64,000 bases of DNA from Paracoccaceae bacterium (lineage in GTDB: Bacteria; Pseudomonadota; Alphaproteobacteria; Rhodobacterales; Rhodobacteraceae): contig JASJAR010000005.1 in the NCBI GenBank assembly GCA_030066905.1, forward strand, positions 97,718-161,717, read 5' to 3'. Of this stretch, positions 8,703 to 17,472 are shown piece after piece (position 1 is the first letter of the stretch; each line of letters opens with the position of its first letter). The notes below the pieces were generated by a model. It did not search any database and was not told where the DNA came from. It saw nothing but the letters and a program-made list of their open reading frames with translations. A program made the translations under genes and the position numbers.

Positions 8703-9589
8703 ATCATGGTCCCCAGGGTGCCGCGCCAACTGTGGCTAGGGGCGAACCCCAGAAGATCGCGGGCGCTGTCGATCGCGTAGAAGGTCTCGTGGGCGCCCAT
8801 CTCACGGCGAAGCGGGATGCCGGAATAGAACCGGTCGTGGATTTCCTCCGTGGTCAGCGTGACGGAGGTGTCGGCGTTGGCGATGTTGAAGACCCGGTAG
8901 GCGAGCCCGTCGGTCCTAAGGCAGCAATCGACCGCGTGGGCGAGGTCGCGGACATCGATATAGGCGAAGATGTTGCGGCGCCTGAGGCTCGGATCGGCGA
9001 TGTAGGCCGGGAAATTCGCCTCGTATTCATGGGGTTCGATGACGTTGTTGATGCGAAGCCCGTAGATATCCGCACCTGAGCGGGCCTGAAAGCTTCGCGC
9101 GGTGGCCTCGTTGACGACCTTCGACATTGCATAACTGTCGGCGGGCACTGTGGGGTGGTCTTCGTCCACGGGAAGGTAGTCGGGCCGCTTCTCGCCGTCC
9201 CAGAAACAGATACCGTAGGTGGTTTCCGACGAGGCGAAGACGATCTTCCTGATCCCCGCGCGCAAGGCCGCGTCGATGACGTTGTAGGTCGAGAGCGTGT
9301 TGATACGGAACGTCTCGTTGTCGGGTTTGAGGAGTATGCGCGGAACGGCGGCGAAATGGACCAACGCGTCGAAGGCGGGCACGCCCGTACCGGGGTCGAG
9401 TTCGTCGAAATCGGCGTAGGAGCGCATCATGTCATGAACCTGTCCTGCATCCGTGAGGTCCACCTCCCGGTTGTCGGCGCCATCGAGGGGGACGAGATCG
9501 GCGTTCAGCACCCGGTAGCCCCGCTCGGCGAGCCAGGGGATGACATGGCGGCCGGCCTTGCCGGACCCGCCGGTGAAGAGGATGCGCAT
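8699..9589 (-). CDS. NAD(P)-dependent epimerase/dehydratase, extended SDR
   Basis: A 296-residue extended short-chain dehydrogenase similar to UDP-glucose 4-epimerases. The N-terminal cofactor motif is TGGSGKAGRHV (residues 6-16). ALVHFAAVPR marks the fourth strand, FASSETTYG is the serine region, and the catalytic YxxxK is in SYAMSK. The substrate is not predictable. Its stop overlaps the speE start by 4 bp, so it is the first gene of a two-gene transcript with spermidine synthase; whether the two are biochemically related is unclear. Confidence 0.85.
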   Translation of the reverse strand: MRILFTGGSGKAGRHVIPWLAERGYRVLNADLVPLDGADNREVDLTDAGQVHDMMRSYADFDELDPGTGVPAFDALVHFAAVPRILLKPDNETFRINTLSTYNVIDAALRAGIRKIVFASSETTYGICFWDGEKRPDYLPVDEDHPTVPADSYAMSKVVNEATARSFQARSGADIYGLRINNVIEPHEYEANFPAYIADPSLRRRNIFAYIDVRDLAHAVDCCLRTDGLAYRVFNIANADTSVTLTTEEIHDRFYSGIPLRREMGAHETFYAIDSARDLLGFAPSHSWRGTLGTMI

Positions 9590-9718
9590 CGTCGGCCTCC
9601 GATGACAGGCGTCGAGACTCCGGGCTTAGACCGCACGCGGCGGGAAGGGAAGCGGCCTGTGGCCAAGCGGAGAAAAACGCGTCACACTCGGAGGTTGAGG
9701 CACCCCGGGGCGCGTTGC

Positions 9719-10171
9719 ATGATCATCATCGGCTGGCAGGAACATGTCGACCTTCCTCTCCTTGGGCTCACCAATCTCAAGGCGAAGATCGACACCGGGG
9801 CGCGGACCTCAGCCCTTCACGCGACCGACATCGTTGAATTCGAGCGCAACGGGCGCGCCTGGGTCCGGTTCCATTCGCGTTTCGACGACGACGCCCAGGA
9901 CAAGGACGTCGAGACCCGGATTCACGACCGGCGCAAGATCACCAACACCAGCGGCGTGCCCGAGGAACGGATCATCATCCGTACCAAATTCCGGATCGCC
10001 GACCGGCTCTGGAGGATCGATCTGTCGCTCGCCCAGCGCACCGAAATGAAGTTTCGCATGATCGTGGGACGCACCGCGCTAAGGCGCCATCCGATCCTCG
10101 TCGACCCCGGCCGGCACGACCTTCTGCGCCTGATGGATGCCACCCTCCCGGAAAAAAGGAAACGCGCATGA
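9719..10171 (+). CDS. RimB-like retropepsin-fold ATP-dependent zinc protease homolog
   Basis: The 150-residue product belongs to the retropepsin-like family found next to RimK (formerly called putative ATP-dependent zinc protease). The signature is [15 protein letters not shown] followed by the aspartic-protease-like [15 protein letters not shown] at about 22-36, in which DTGA carries the expected catalytic Asp. The later VGRTAL also fits the family. In Pseudomonas the homologous RimB modulates RimK modification of ribosomal protein S6. An upstream extension of the frame exists but is antisense to the SDR gene; the ATG at 9719 gives the normal family start. It overlaps rimK by 4 bp. Confidence 0.85.
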   Translation: MIIIGWQEHVDLPLLGLTNLKAKIDTGARTSALHATDIVEFERNGRAWVRFHSRFDDDAQDKDVETRIHDRRKITNTSGVPEERIIIRTKFRIADRLWRIDLSLAQRTEMKFRMIVGRTALRRHPILVDPGRHDLLRLMDATLPEKRKRA

Positions 10172-11073
10172 AGATCGCCCTGATGGCCCGCAACCCCAAT
10201 CTCTATTCGCACCAACGCCTCGTCGAGGCGGCCGAGGCGAAGGGTCACGAGATCCGCATCATCAATACGCTGCGCTGCTACATGAACATCGCGTCGCGGC
10301 GCCCTGCAATCTACTACAACGGCGAGAAGCTCACCGGGTTCGACGCCGTCATCCCCCGGATCGGCGCCTCGGTGACCTTCTACGGCACTGCGGTCTTGCG
10401 TCAGTTTGAGATGATGGGGGTTTACCCTCTGAACGAAAGCGTCGCCATCGGCCGGTCGCGCGACAAGCTGCGGTCCTTGCAGCTTTTGGCCCGCGACGGG
10501 GTGGGGCTGCCGGTGACGACCTTTGCCCACGACCCCAAACAGACCGAAGAGGTCCTGAAGCTCGCCGGCGGGGCGCCGGTGGTGGTGAAACTCCTCGAAG
10601 GCACCCAAGGGCTCGGGGTGGTGCTCGCCGATACCGAACGCTCCGCGAAGTCGGTGATCGAGGCGTTCCGGGCGACGAACACCAACATCCTCGTTCAGGA
10701 ATTCATCAAGGAGGCCGGCGGCACGGACATCCGGGCCATCGTGATCGGCGGCCGGGTCGTCGCAGCGATGAAGCGGACCGGGGCGGAAGGCGAGTTCCGC
10801 TCGAACCTCCACCGCGGCGGCTCGGCCGAAGTCATCAGGCTTTCCCCCGAGGAGCGCTCGACGGCCGTTCGGGCCGCCAAATCCATGGGCCTCAATGTCT
10901 GCGGGGTGGACATGCTCCGGGCGAACCACGGGGCGGTGGTGATGGAGGTCAATTCCTCGCCCGGCCTCGAGGGGGTCGAAAAGGCCACCGGGCTCGACAT
11001 TGCCGGCAAGATCATCGTCTTCATCGAGAAGAACGCCAAACCCGGCGCGACGCGGACGAAGGGCAAGGGCTGA
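10168..11073 (+). CDS. rimK: RimK family alpha-L-glutamate ligase (ATP-grasp)
   Basis: The 301-residue ATP-grasp ligase matches RimK, which adds glutamates to the C-terminus of ribosomal protein S6 in E. coli and Pseudomonas. It shows the N-terminal [18 protein letters not shown] segment, the preATP-grasp fold with [11 protein letters not shown], the ATP-binding [14 protein letters not shown] (about 131-144), [20 protein letters not shown], and the metal/phosphate-binding VDMLRA...[14 protein letters not shown] block near 248-275. It is coupled to the RimB-like gene upstream and to the deacylase downstream (TGATG). The actual acceptor here is inferred. Confidence 0.92.
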   Translation: MKIALMARNPNLYSHQRLVEAAEAKGHEIRIINTLRCYMNIASRRPAIYYNGEKLTGFDAVIPRIGASVTFYGTAVLRQFEMMGVYPLNESVAIGRSRDKLRSLQLLARDGVGLPVTTFAHDPKQTEEVLKLAGGAPVVVKLLEGTQGLGVVLADTERSAKSVIEAFRATNTNILVQEFIKEAGGTDIRAIVIGGRVVAAMKRTGAEGEFRSNLHRGGSAEVIRLSPEERSTAVRAAKSMGLNVCGVDMLRANHGAVVMEVNSSPGLEGVEKATGLDIAGKIIVFIEKNAKPGATRTKGKG

Positions 11074-12116
11074 TGGCCCGCCGGCCGGGGTTTCCCATCG
11101 GCGGCAGGGTCGTCGCCCCCGGCAAGGCCGCCACGATCGATCTGCCGGTGAGCATGATGTCAGACCACACGCCGGTGCACATGTCGGTTCATGTCCGGCA
11201 CGGCAAGTCGGAGGGGCCGACGCTTTTCGTGAGCGCCGGCGTCCACGGCGACGAGGTGATCGGGATCGAGATCATCCGCCGCCTCCTGCGCGCCTCGAAG
11301 CTCAGGTCGATGAAAGGCACGCTGATCGCAGTGCCGATCGTCAATTCCTTGGGCTTTCTCAACCGCTCGCGTTATCTGCCCGACCGGCGCGACCTCAACC
11401 GATGTTTTCCGGGCAGCGAGGAAGGGTCGCTGGCCGCGCGGTTGGCGCATCTGTTCCTGACCGAGATCGTCGCCCGGGCCGACCTCGGCATCGACCTGCA
11501 TTCCGCCGCCATCCACCGGATGAACTACCCGCAGATCCGCTTGGCGGAAGAAAACGGCGATCTGCGGCGGTTGGGCGATGCGTTCGGTGCGCCGATCATC
11601 ATTCAGTCGCCCCATCGCGACGGTTCGCTGCGCAAGGCCGCCGCCGCCCATGACACGCCGGTGCTGCTCTACGAGGCGGGCGAGGCGCTGCGGTTCGACG
11701 AGGTGTCGGTGCGCGTCGGGCTCGCCGGTATCCTGCGGGTGATGCGTGAACTCGGCATGGTGTCGGGCCGGGGCATCGCGCCACCGAAGTCGCCACCGCA
11801 GTTCGCCACATCGAGCAAGTGGCTCCGCGCCCCCATCGGCGGGCTTTTCCGGGCCTTTCGTTCGGGTGGCCATCCGGTGCGGCGGGGCGACCTTCTGGGG
11901 TCGGTGGCGGACCCTTTCGGCGAGGTCGAAGAGAGCATTGTCGCCCCGTTCAGCGGCATCATCGTTGGCCGGGCGGTGATGCCGGTCGTCAACGAGGGCG
12001 ACGCGGTGTTCCACCTCGCCCGGGTCGCGTCGGTGGCCCGGGCCGAGGATGCGCTGGAAGACCATTCCGCCCAACTCGCCGCCGACCCGATGTTCGACGA
12101 AGACGAGATCATCTGA
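11073..12116 (+). CDS. Succinylglutamate desuccinylase/aspartoacylase family zinc hydrolase
   Basis: A 347-residue M14-type amide hydrolase. Zinc ligands are visible as His58-x2-Glu61 (GVHGDE) and His143 (DLHSAA), with the NSLGFLNRSRY and DLNRCFPG substrate-binding segments between them. The C-terminal part (about 235-320) is a biotinyl-lipoyl-like beta domain with VAPFSGIIVGRAVMPVVNEGD. This family is a regular partner of RimK and RimB-like genes, where it may remove or edit acyl/glutamyl groups. The start overlaps the rimK stop by one base. The substrate is unknown. Confidence 0.85.
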   Translation: MARRPGFPIGGRVVAPGKAATIDLPVSMMSDHTPVHMSVHVRHGKSEGPTLFVSAGVHGDEVIGIEIIRRLLRASKLRSMKGTLIAVPIVNSLGFLNRSRYLPDRRDLNRCFPGSEEGSLAARLAHLFLTEIVARADLGIDLHSAAIHRMNYPQIRLAEENGDLRRLGDAFGAPIIIQSPHRDGSLRKAAAAHDTPVLLYEAGEALRFDEVSVRVGLAGILRVMRELGMVSGRGIAPPKSPPQFATSSKWLRAPIGGLFRAFRSGGHPVRRGDLLGSVADPFGEVEESIVAPFSGIIVGRAVMPVVNEGDAVFHLARVASVARAEDALEDHSAQLAADPMFDEDEII

Positions 12117-12154
12117 AGCTTTCGATGGACCGGCGACGTACCGCCCCCCGGGCG

Positions 12155-12670
12155 TCAGGCCGCCACGGTCTCCGTCACCAGCCCGTCTCCCCTGAGAAGC
12201 TCTTTCACCCGCACATCCTCGGTGCCGAAGGCGCGCTTCAACACCGGCACCGCGAGATGCGGCGCGGCATCGCCGCACATGAAGACGTCGAATGCGCCAT
12301 AACCGATCTCGGGCCAGGTGTGCACCGAGATGTGGCTCTCAGCGAGCACAGCGACGCCGGACACCCCTTGCGGGCTGAACTTGTGGGTGTGGATGTGCAG
12401 AAGCGTCGCGCCGCAAGCGTCAACGCAGTCGCGGAACGCCTGTTCGATCCGCGCCTCGTCGTCGAGCCCGCGGCCGTTCACCACCTCGATGATGAGATGA
12501 GTGCCGGCAAAAACACGGCCGTCGCGGCGAATGAAATGATCCCCGCGCGAGTCGTCGAAAAGATCGCGGGTCGCGATTACGGGTGCAGCGTCTTCGCTGC
12601 GGAGGTCTTCCGCATGGGCGCCTGTCTCCAGACCGATCCCCAGTTGGAAGAGGTTGGCGCCATCGTGCAT
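12155..12670 (-). CDS. speD: S-adenosylmethionine decarboxylase proenzyme
   Basis: A 171-residue pyruvoyl enzyme that makes the aminopropyl donor for SpeE. Self-cleavage should occur between Glu111 and Ser112 in AESHIS, creating the pyruvoyl group on Ser112. His117 (HTWPE) and Cys132 (FMCGDA) are the processing and proton-donor residues. The first 50 residues precede the catalytic core and make it longer than the compact Bacillus/Thermotoga type (where the serine is near 63); no alternative start removes them, so this is a long-N-terminus subclass. It is convergent with the deacylase gene. Confidence 0.93.
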   Translation of the reverse strand: MHDGANLFQLGIGLETGAHAEDLRSEDAAPVIATRDLFDDSRGDHFIRRDGRVFAGTHLIIEVVNGRGLDDEARIEQAFRDCVDACGATLLHIHTHKFSPQGVSGVAVLAESHISVHTWPEIGYGAFDVFMCGDAAPHLAVPVLKRAFGTEDVRVKELLRGDGLVTETVAA

Positions 12671-12973
12671 GGGGCTCCCCTTCGTTCCAGTAGATGTCCA
12701 GAGGCCCTTAGCGCCCCCCGGTTACTCCCGGGTTGGGATCGGTACCTCAATCGTGCGAAGGCGACTTAAGAGCGGCACGGATTCGGATCAAGCGAAATCT
12801 TCGCCTTTCGCAACCGGTCCTGTCGCTGACGCCGCAAGATTCTGGGGTATATTATTACCTTATTAGTAAGCACCTGAAGTTACGAACATAAATCGAGTGT
12901 GCCGCCCTTGACCTGAAGCGGGAATTCCTTAGAACCCCGCCATCCGGTTTCCCTTCCGACATGGGCAGAACAC
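12671..12973. other. Divergent intergenic region speD/rplM
   Basis: This 303-bp gap separates divergent speD and rplM. It contains an AT-rich patch near 12848-12895 and the rplM promoter candidate described separately. I see no small open frame with a ribosome binding site, no hairpin strong enough for an attenuator, and no recognisable ribosomal-protein leader motif. Confidence 0.5.
12908..12935 (+). promoter_or_regulatory. Candidate sigma-70 promoter for rplM-rpsI
   Basis: TTGACC (12908-12913) and TAGAAC (12930-12935) are spaced by 16 bp. This would start transcription roughly 30 bp before the rplM ATG. The -35 is near perfect, and the -10 matches at four of six positions. Position and strength fit a ribosomal protein operon. 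Confidence 0.5.
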
Positions 12974-13435
12974 ATGAAAACCTACACCGCTACACCGGCG
13001 GAGATCGACAAGAAGTGGATCCTGATCGACGCTGAAGGCGTCGTTCTGGGCCGCCTTGCCTCGATCGTCGCCAATCGCCTGCGTGGCAAGCACAAGGCGA
13101 CGTTCACTCCGCATATGGATATGGGCGACAACGTCATCGTCATCAACGCCGACAAGGTACAGCTCACTGGCAACAAGCGCGACAAGCCGAACTACTGGCA
13201 CACGGGTTACCCGGGCGGGATCAAGAGCCGTACGACGGGGCAGATCCTCGAAGGCGCGCACCCTGAGCGGGTGGTGACGCAGGCGGTCAAGCGGATGCTT
13301 CCGGGCAATCGCCTAAGTCGCAAACAGATGACCAACCTCAGGGTCTATGCAGGGTCCGCCCACCCCCATGAGGCCCAGAACCCCGACGTTCTGGACGTGA
13401 GATCCATGAATGCCAAGAACACCCGGAGCGCGTGA
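12974..13435 (+). CDS. rplM: 50S ribosomal protein L13
   Basis: The 153-residue protein has the L13 signature throughout: the start [38 protein letters not shown], and the conserved [23 protein letters not shown] block at about 108-130. Length is normal for alphaproteobacteria. It is followed directly by rpsI with overlapping stop and start, the classic rplM-rpsI pair. Confidence 0.98.
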   Translation: MKTYTATPAEIDKKWILIDAEGVVLGRLASIVANRLRGKHKATFTPHMDMGDNVIVINADKVQLTGNKRDKPNYWHTGYPGGIKSRTTGQILEGAHPERVVTQAVKRMLPGNRLSRKQMTNLRVYAGSAHPHEAQNPDVLDVRSMNAKNTRSA

Positions 13436-13917
13436 TGGCTGACGAACTGAATTCTCTCGAAGAGCTCGCCTCGGTGGCGGAAACGCCTGCGGCGGAGACG
13501 CTTGCGCCGGCCGAGCCCCAGCGCGACGATCTTGGCCGGTCCTACGCGACCGGCAAACGGAAGGATGCCGTCGCTCGGGTCTGGATCAGGCCCGGCTCCG
13601 GTAAGGTCACGGTAAACGGCAAGGACATGGATGCCTATTTCGCCAGGCCGGTCTTGCAGATGATCCTGCGCCAGCCGTTCCAGGTGGCCGGGGTGGAAGG
13701 TGAGTTCGACGTTCAGGCAACCGTGAAGGGCGGCGGGCTTTCGGGCCAGGCCGGTGCCGTCAAGCACGGGATCTCGAAGGCACTTCAGCTCTATGAGCCG
13801 TCGCTCCGTCCGGCTTTGAAGGCCGCGGGCTTTCTCACCCGCGACAGCCGCGTCGTCGAACGCAAGAAATACGGCAAGGCGAAGGCCCGCAAGAGCTTCC
13901 AGTTCTCCAAGCGCTAG
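13435..13917 (+). CDS. rpsI: 30S ribosomal protein S9
   Basis: The 160-residue product carries the S9 core from [18 protein letters not shown] to the C-terminal [20 protein letters not shown] and the terminal FSKR that reaches the ribosomal P site. An N-terminal extension of about 30 acidic and alanine-rich residues precedes the core, common in alphaproteobacteria. GTG (13432) and ATG (13435) are consecutive possible starts; I chose the ATG, which overlaps the rplM TGA by one base. A strong terminator follows 25 bp after the stop. Confidence 0.97.
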   Translation: MADELNSLEELASVAETPAAETLAPAEPQRDDLGRSYATGKRKDAVARVWIRPGSGKVTVNGKDMDAYFARPVLQMILRQPFQVAGVEGEFDVQATVKGGGLSGQAGAVKHGISKALQLYEPSLRPALKAAGFLTRDSRVVERKKYGKAKARKSFQFSKR

Positions 13918-13942
13918 CCAAAAGGCGCACGGGACGAGGGAT

Positions 13943-13971
13943 GGGCGCGAACTTCGGTTCGCGCCCGTTTT
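13943..13971 (+). terminator. Rho-independent terminator after rplM-rpsI
   Basis: A perfect 9-bp stem (GGGCGCGAA at 13943-13951, TTCGCGCCC at 13958-13966) encloses a six-base CTTCGG loop and is followed by GTTTT. This is the clearest intrinsic terminator in the window and ends the ribosomal protein transcript. Confidence 0.9.
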
Positions 13972-14110
13972 CCATTGTGGGCAGGGTCGCACCCCAGGCC
14001 GCCACGATCTTTCCGCATCTCGGCCACAGCAACGTCGATTCGCTGGCGTCTTCTCAAGACGCATAGTCGTCTCGCCGAAAAGGCGGCAGAGGACGAAGCC
14101 CGGAGGAGAG

Positions 14111-16087
14111 ATGCGGTACAGACCGGAGATAGACGGCCTCCGCGCCGTCGCCGTGATCCCGGTGATTCTGTTCCATGCCGGCTTCGGGGCCTTCGGCGGC
14201 GGCTTCGTCGGCGTCGACGTGTTTTTCGTGATCAGCGGGTTTCTCATAACAAGCCTGATCCTGGGCGAGCTCGACGGGGGCCGGTTCTCCCTCCTTCGCT
14301 TCTACGAGCGACGCGCGCGGCGGATCCTGCCGGCGCTCTTTGTGGTGATGCTGGCCTGCCTTCCCTTCGCCTATCTCTGGATGTCGCCGAGCCAGCTACA
14401 GGATTTCGCCCAGAGCCTGATCGCGGTCGTGCTCTTCGGGTCGAACCTCCTGTTCTGGCAGGAGCAAGGGTACTTCGCCGCCGCCGCAGAGCTGAAACCG
14501 CTCCTTCACACCTGGAGTCTCGCCGTCGAAGAGCAGTACTACCTCGTTTTTCCATTGTTTCTGCTGGCGATCTGGCGTTCGGGTCGCGATCGGGCCTTCC
14601 GTGCGGTCGTTGCCATCGCAGTTCTGAGCCTCGCGTTGTCGGAATGGGGGTGGAGAAACAGCCCCGGAGCAAACTTCTATCTCCTGCCAACCCGGGCCTG
14701 GGAGCTCCTCGCCGGGTCGATCTGCGCGTTCCTGTACGTCGGAAGCGCGCGCCGCCCGAACGGCCCCCTTGCCGCACTCGGTCTGGCCATGATCGTGGCG
14801 GCGATCTTCATCTTCGATGAGAAGACGCCGTTCCCGAGCCTCTATGCCCTTGTGCCTGTTACAGGAACCGCGCTGATTCTCCTCTTTGCGTCTGAAAACA
14901 GCGGGGTGGCGCGGGTATTGTCGCTGCGCCCGGTCGTGGCGGTGGGGCTGGTTTCCTACAGCGCCTATCTCTGGCACCAGCCGCTTTTCGCATTCGCCCG
15001 ACTACGCAGCCTCGGGGAGCCGGCGCCGATACTGATGGGCGGCCTCGCCGTCGCCGCGCTTGGGCTCGCCTGGCTGTCCTGGCGATTTATCGAGCAGCCC
15101 TTCCGGCGGCGGGATACGCCGCTTCTGCCGGCCCGCCGCCAGGTTTTCGCCGCTAGCGCCGCGGCGGCGACCCTGATTGCGGCGATCGGCGCGGCAGGCC
15201 AGTTCGGCAAGGGGTTCCACTGGCGGATCAGCGATGCCGATCTGGAGCTTTATGCCACGGCGATCCCCAGCCCCAAACGCGGTGCCTGCCATTACGACCG
15301 CTGGCATCGGTTCGCTGCGGAGGATTCCTGCATCTACCCCGTTAGCGATGCCCGGGTCGCCGTTTATGGCGATTCGCACGGCGTCGAACTGGCCTATGTT
15401 CTGGCTGCCGCGCTGGAGCCGTCGGAGCGCGCGCTTGTTCATTTCACCATCAGCCAGTGCTTTGCAAGCTACGGCCGGACGACCGAGCCCTATTGCGACG
15501 ATTTCTACCAAAGCCGCCTCGACTACGTCATGAACGCGCCCGAGATCGAGGACGTGGTGCTGGCCTTCCGGGCCGAAGACGGTGGTCGACAAGCGGCGGA
15601 CGCGATCGTCGATCTGGCGAATTTCCTCGACGGCAGAGGTAAGCATGTCGTTCTCGTCCTCCAGGCGCCACGGCTCGAGGTCGATGTCTCCAACTACCTG
15701 ATGAAGGCCGTGGTCAGCGGGCAGCGGGACGTGCCCTCGATCTCCCGGGGGGACTGGAGCGCGGTGAACGCCCATGTTTACGACGCGCTCCCCCGGTTGC
15801 GGGCGGGTGTCGCGGTCGTCGACCTTGCAGACGCATTCTGCTACGGCGACACCTGTTTTGCGGTCCGGGACGGCGAAGCCCTCTACTTCGACGACGACCA
15901 CATGTCGCTGAGCGGCGCAGCCAGGGCGGCACCGCTGGTTCTCGACGAAATCGGGCGGGAGCGGACCGGCGCTCAGCCGGTCGATGCGGAGGCGGCGAGA
16001 TCGGCGGCGTTCAGCAGCGTCACTTCCCGTTGCGGGAACGGGATCGAGATGCCGTGTTCCCTGAAGGCATCCCAAAGCGCCAGATAG
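14111..16087 (+). CDS. OafA/YrhL-type membrane acyltransferase with C-terminal SGNH domain
   Basis: The 658-residue protein joins an acyltransferase-3 membrane domain (about 1-360, roughly ten membrane segments) to a periplasmic SGNH domain (about 400-620). It starts MRYRPEIDGLRAVAVIPV, with the catalytic-type His in LFHAGF and the SLAVEEQYY motif near 140. The SGNH part shows YGDSHGVE near 420 and the late DDDHMSL with the catalytic Asp-His. Such proteins O-acetylate cell-surface polysaccharides. The start has a GGAGGAGAG ribosome binding site. The last 38 residues overlap the convergent mscS gene and look non-family. Confidence 0.88.
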   Translation: MRYRPEIDGLRAVAVIPVILFHAGFGAFGGGFVGVDVFFVISGFLITSLILGELDGGRFSLLRFYERRARRILPALFVVMLACLPFAYLWMSPSQLQDFAQSLIAVVLFGSNLLFWQEQGYFAAAAELKPLLHTWSLAVEEQYYLVFPLFLLAIWRSGRDRAFRAVVAIAVLSLALSEWGWRNSPGANFYLLPTRAWELLAGSICAFLYVGSARRPNGPLAALGLAMIVAAIFIFDEKTPFPSLYALVPVTGTALILLFASENSGVARVLSLRPVVAVGLVSYSAYLWHQPLFAFARLRSLGEPAPILMGGLAVAALGLAWLSWRFIEQPFRRRDTPLLPARRQVFAASAAAATLIAAIGAAGQFGKGFHWRISDADLELYATAIPSPKRGACHYDRWHRFAAEDSCIYPVSDARVAVYGDSHGVELAYVLAAALEPSERALVHFTISQCFASYGRTTEPYCDDFYQSRLDYVMNAPEIEDVVLAFRAEDGGRQAADAIVDLANFLDGRGKHVVLVLQAPRLEVDVSNYLMKAVVSGQRDVPSISRGDWSAVNAHVYDALPRLRAGVAVVDLADAFCYGDTCFAVRDGEALYFDDDHMSLSGAARAAPLVLDEIGRERTGAQPVDAEAARSAAFSSVTSRCGNGIEMPCSLKASQSAR

Positions 16088-17312
16088 ACATTGCCGCGGA
16101 TATTGGTGAGCCCCCCGGTCGGGTCGCGGATCCAGAACCGCAGGATGTAGTCGACTGAACTGTCGCCGAACCCGGTGACATGGCAGACCGGGGGTCGGAC
16201 CGACAGCACGCGATCCACAGCACTCGCGGCCTCGACGGCGATCCGGCGCACCAGATGCGGATCGTCCGAATAGGCGGTTCCAAAGAAGATATCGAGCCGG
16301 ACGAAATCGTTCGAATGGGACCAGTTCACCACTTGCCCTGTGATGAGGTCCTCGTTCGGGATCAGGTATTCCTTGCCGTCCCTGGTGGTGATCGAGACAT
16401 AGCGGGCGCCAAGCGAGTTAATCCAGCCGAAGGTCTCGCCGAGCGAGATGACGTCGCCGGGCTTGATCGACTTGTCGAGAAGGATGATGAACCCGAGACG
16501 AGGTTCGCGACGACCTTCTGGAGCCCGAAGCCGAGCCCGACGCCGATGGCGCCTGAGAGTACCGCGAGACCCGTGAGGTCGATGCCGGAAGCGCGCAGGC
16601 CGATGAAGACGGCGAGGCCGAAAAACGCGATCTGCAGGAGCTTGACGAGAAGCACCCGCATCGATGGGGACATCTCCTCGCTTGCCTCGATCCGCGAGGC
16701 TGCGCTGCGTGAGGCGAAACTCGCCAGAAAGAACAGAAGGCCGAGGGTGAAGGCCGCCTGGATGACGAGCCAGGCCGAGACCCGGAGCTCGCCGAGATTG
16801 ATCGCGAGCCCGTCGAGCACGCTCACCGCCTCCTCGGTCAGCCCGAGGATATTGAGCGTCACGAAGGCCCAGGCCCCGTAGCGGACCACCGTGCGCACCG
16901 GTTTGTTGCGAATGAGGCGTGTGGCCAGAGCGACGACGAGCCATGCCATCGCGAGGTTGGCGATGATCGCCAGCACATAACTCCGCGACGGCCAGGTGAC
17001 CTCTCGCATGATCGCGACGGTCGCCGTGATCAGCAGCACGAAGAAGATCGACCGGAGCCGCTTGTGGAGCACAACGAGCACCCGCATCCGCCAGGTCGGC
17101 CAGCCCTCGCGGGTGCGCATCCAGTTGTGCAGCCGGGGGGCCACGAAGGCCCGCAGGAGCTGAGCGGCAACCAAGATGCCGATGGCGATGGCGATCTGGT
17201 AAGCGACCCAGGGCCGGAGCAGTGTGTCGAGCAGGTTGGTTGCCCAGAGAAAGACGCTCTCGGCAAAGCCAGTGACCTGGCCTTCCAACTCGGGCGGGAC
17301 AATCTGCTCCAT
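15973..17312 (-). pseudogene. MscS-family mechanosensitive channel, one-base frameshift
   Basis: The 5' part (17312 to about 16490) encodes a signal-like start, several membrane helices and the pore helix plus beta-domain entry AIGVGLGFGLQKVVANLVSG. The family then requires GFIILLDKSIKPGD, which is present but in the next frame, continuing through RDGKEYLIPNEDLITGQVVNWS to a stop at 15973. One missing base in the C-run at 16492-16494 (CCC where CCCC restores frame) explains it, and the repaired protein would have 446 residues. Everything else is intact, so it is either a fresh inactivation or a sequence error. Read as is, a 316-residue truncated protein with a foreign tail would result. Confidence 0.85.
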
Positions 17313-17425
17313 CGGCCTCTCTTTTCGGCTGAGACTGGCATGGGGCAGCGGGGGGCGTAAAGGGCGCAGAGGCGCGGCAATTGCGGGCGTCTGAGGCGCT
17401 GCGAGCGGCGTTTCGCGCTTGTGAC

Positions 17426-17464
17426 CGCCCCGGTTCTCGGCTCAACTGACGCGAAACCGGGGCG
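17426..17464 (+). promoter_or_regulatory. Inverted repeat overlapping the ribosome binding site of the polyamine-type ABC operon
   Basis: CGCCCCGGTT (17426-17435) and AACCGGGGCG (17455-17464) form a perfect 10-bp stem with a 19-base loop. The 3' arm runs into the purine-rich GGGGCGGGAG just before the ATG at 17473, so the folded RNA would hide part of the Shine-Dalgarno sequence. There is no T-run, so it is not an intrinsic terminator. Function is inferred. Confidence 0.5.
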
Positions 17465-17472
17465 GGAGCCGC

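Noticed and set aside
16480..16510. Programmed frameshift in the MscS gene
   Set aside because: No slippery heptamer or stimulatory hairpin was seen, and MscS is not known to use frameshifting.
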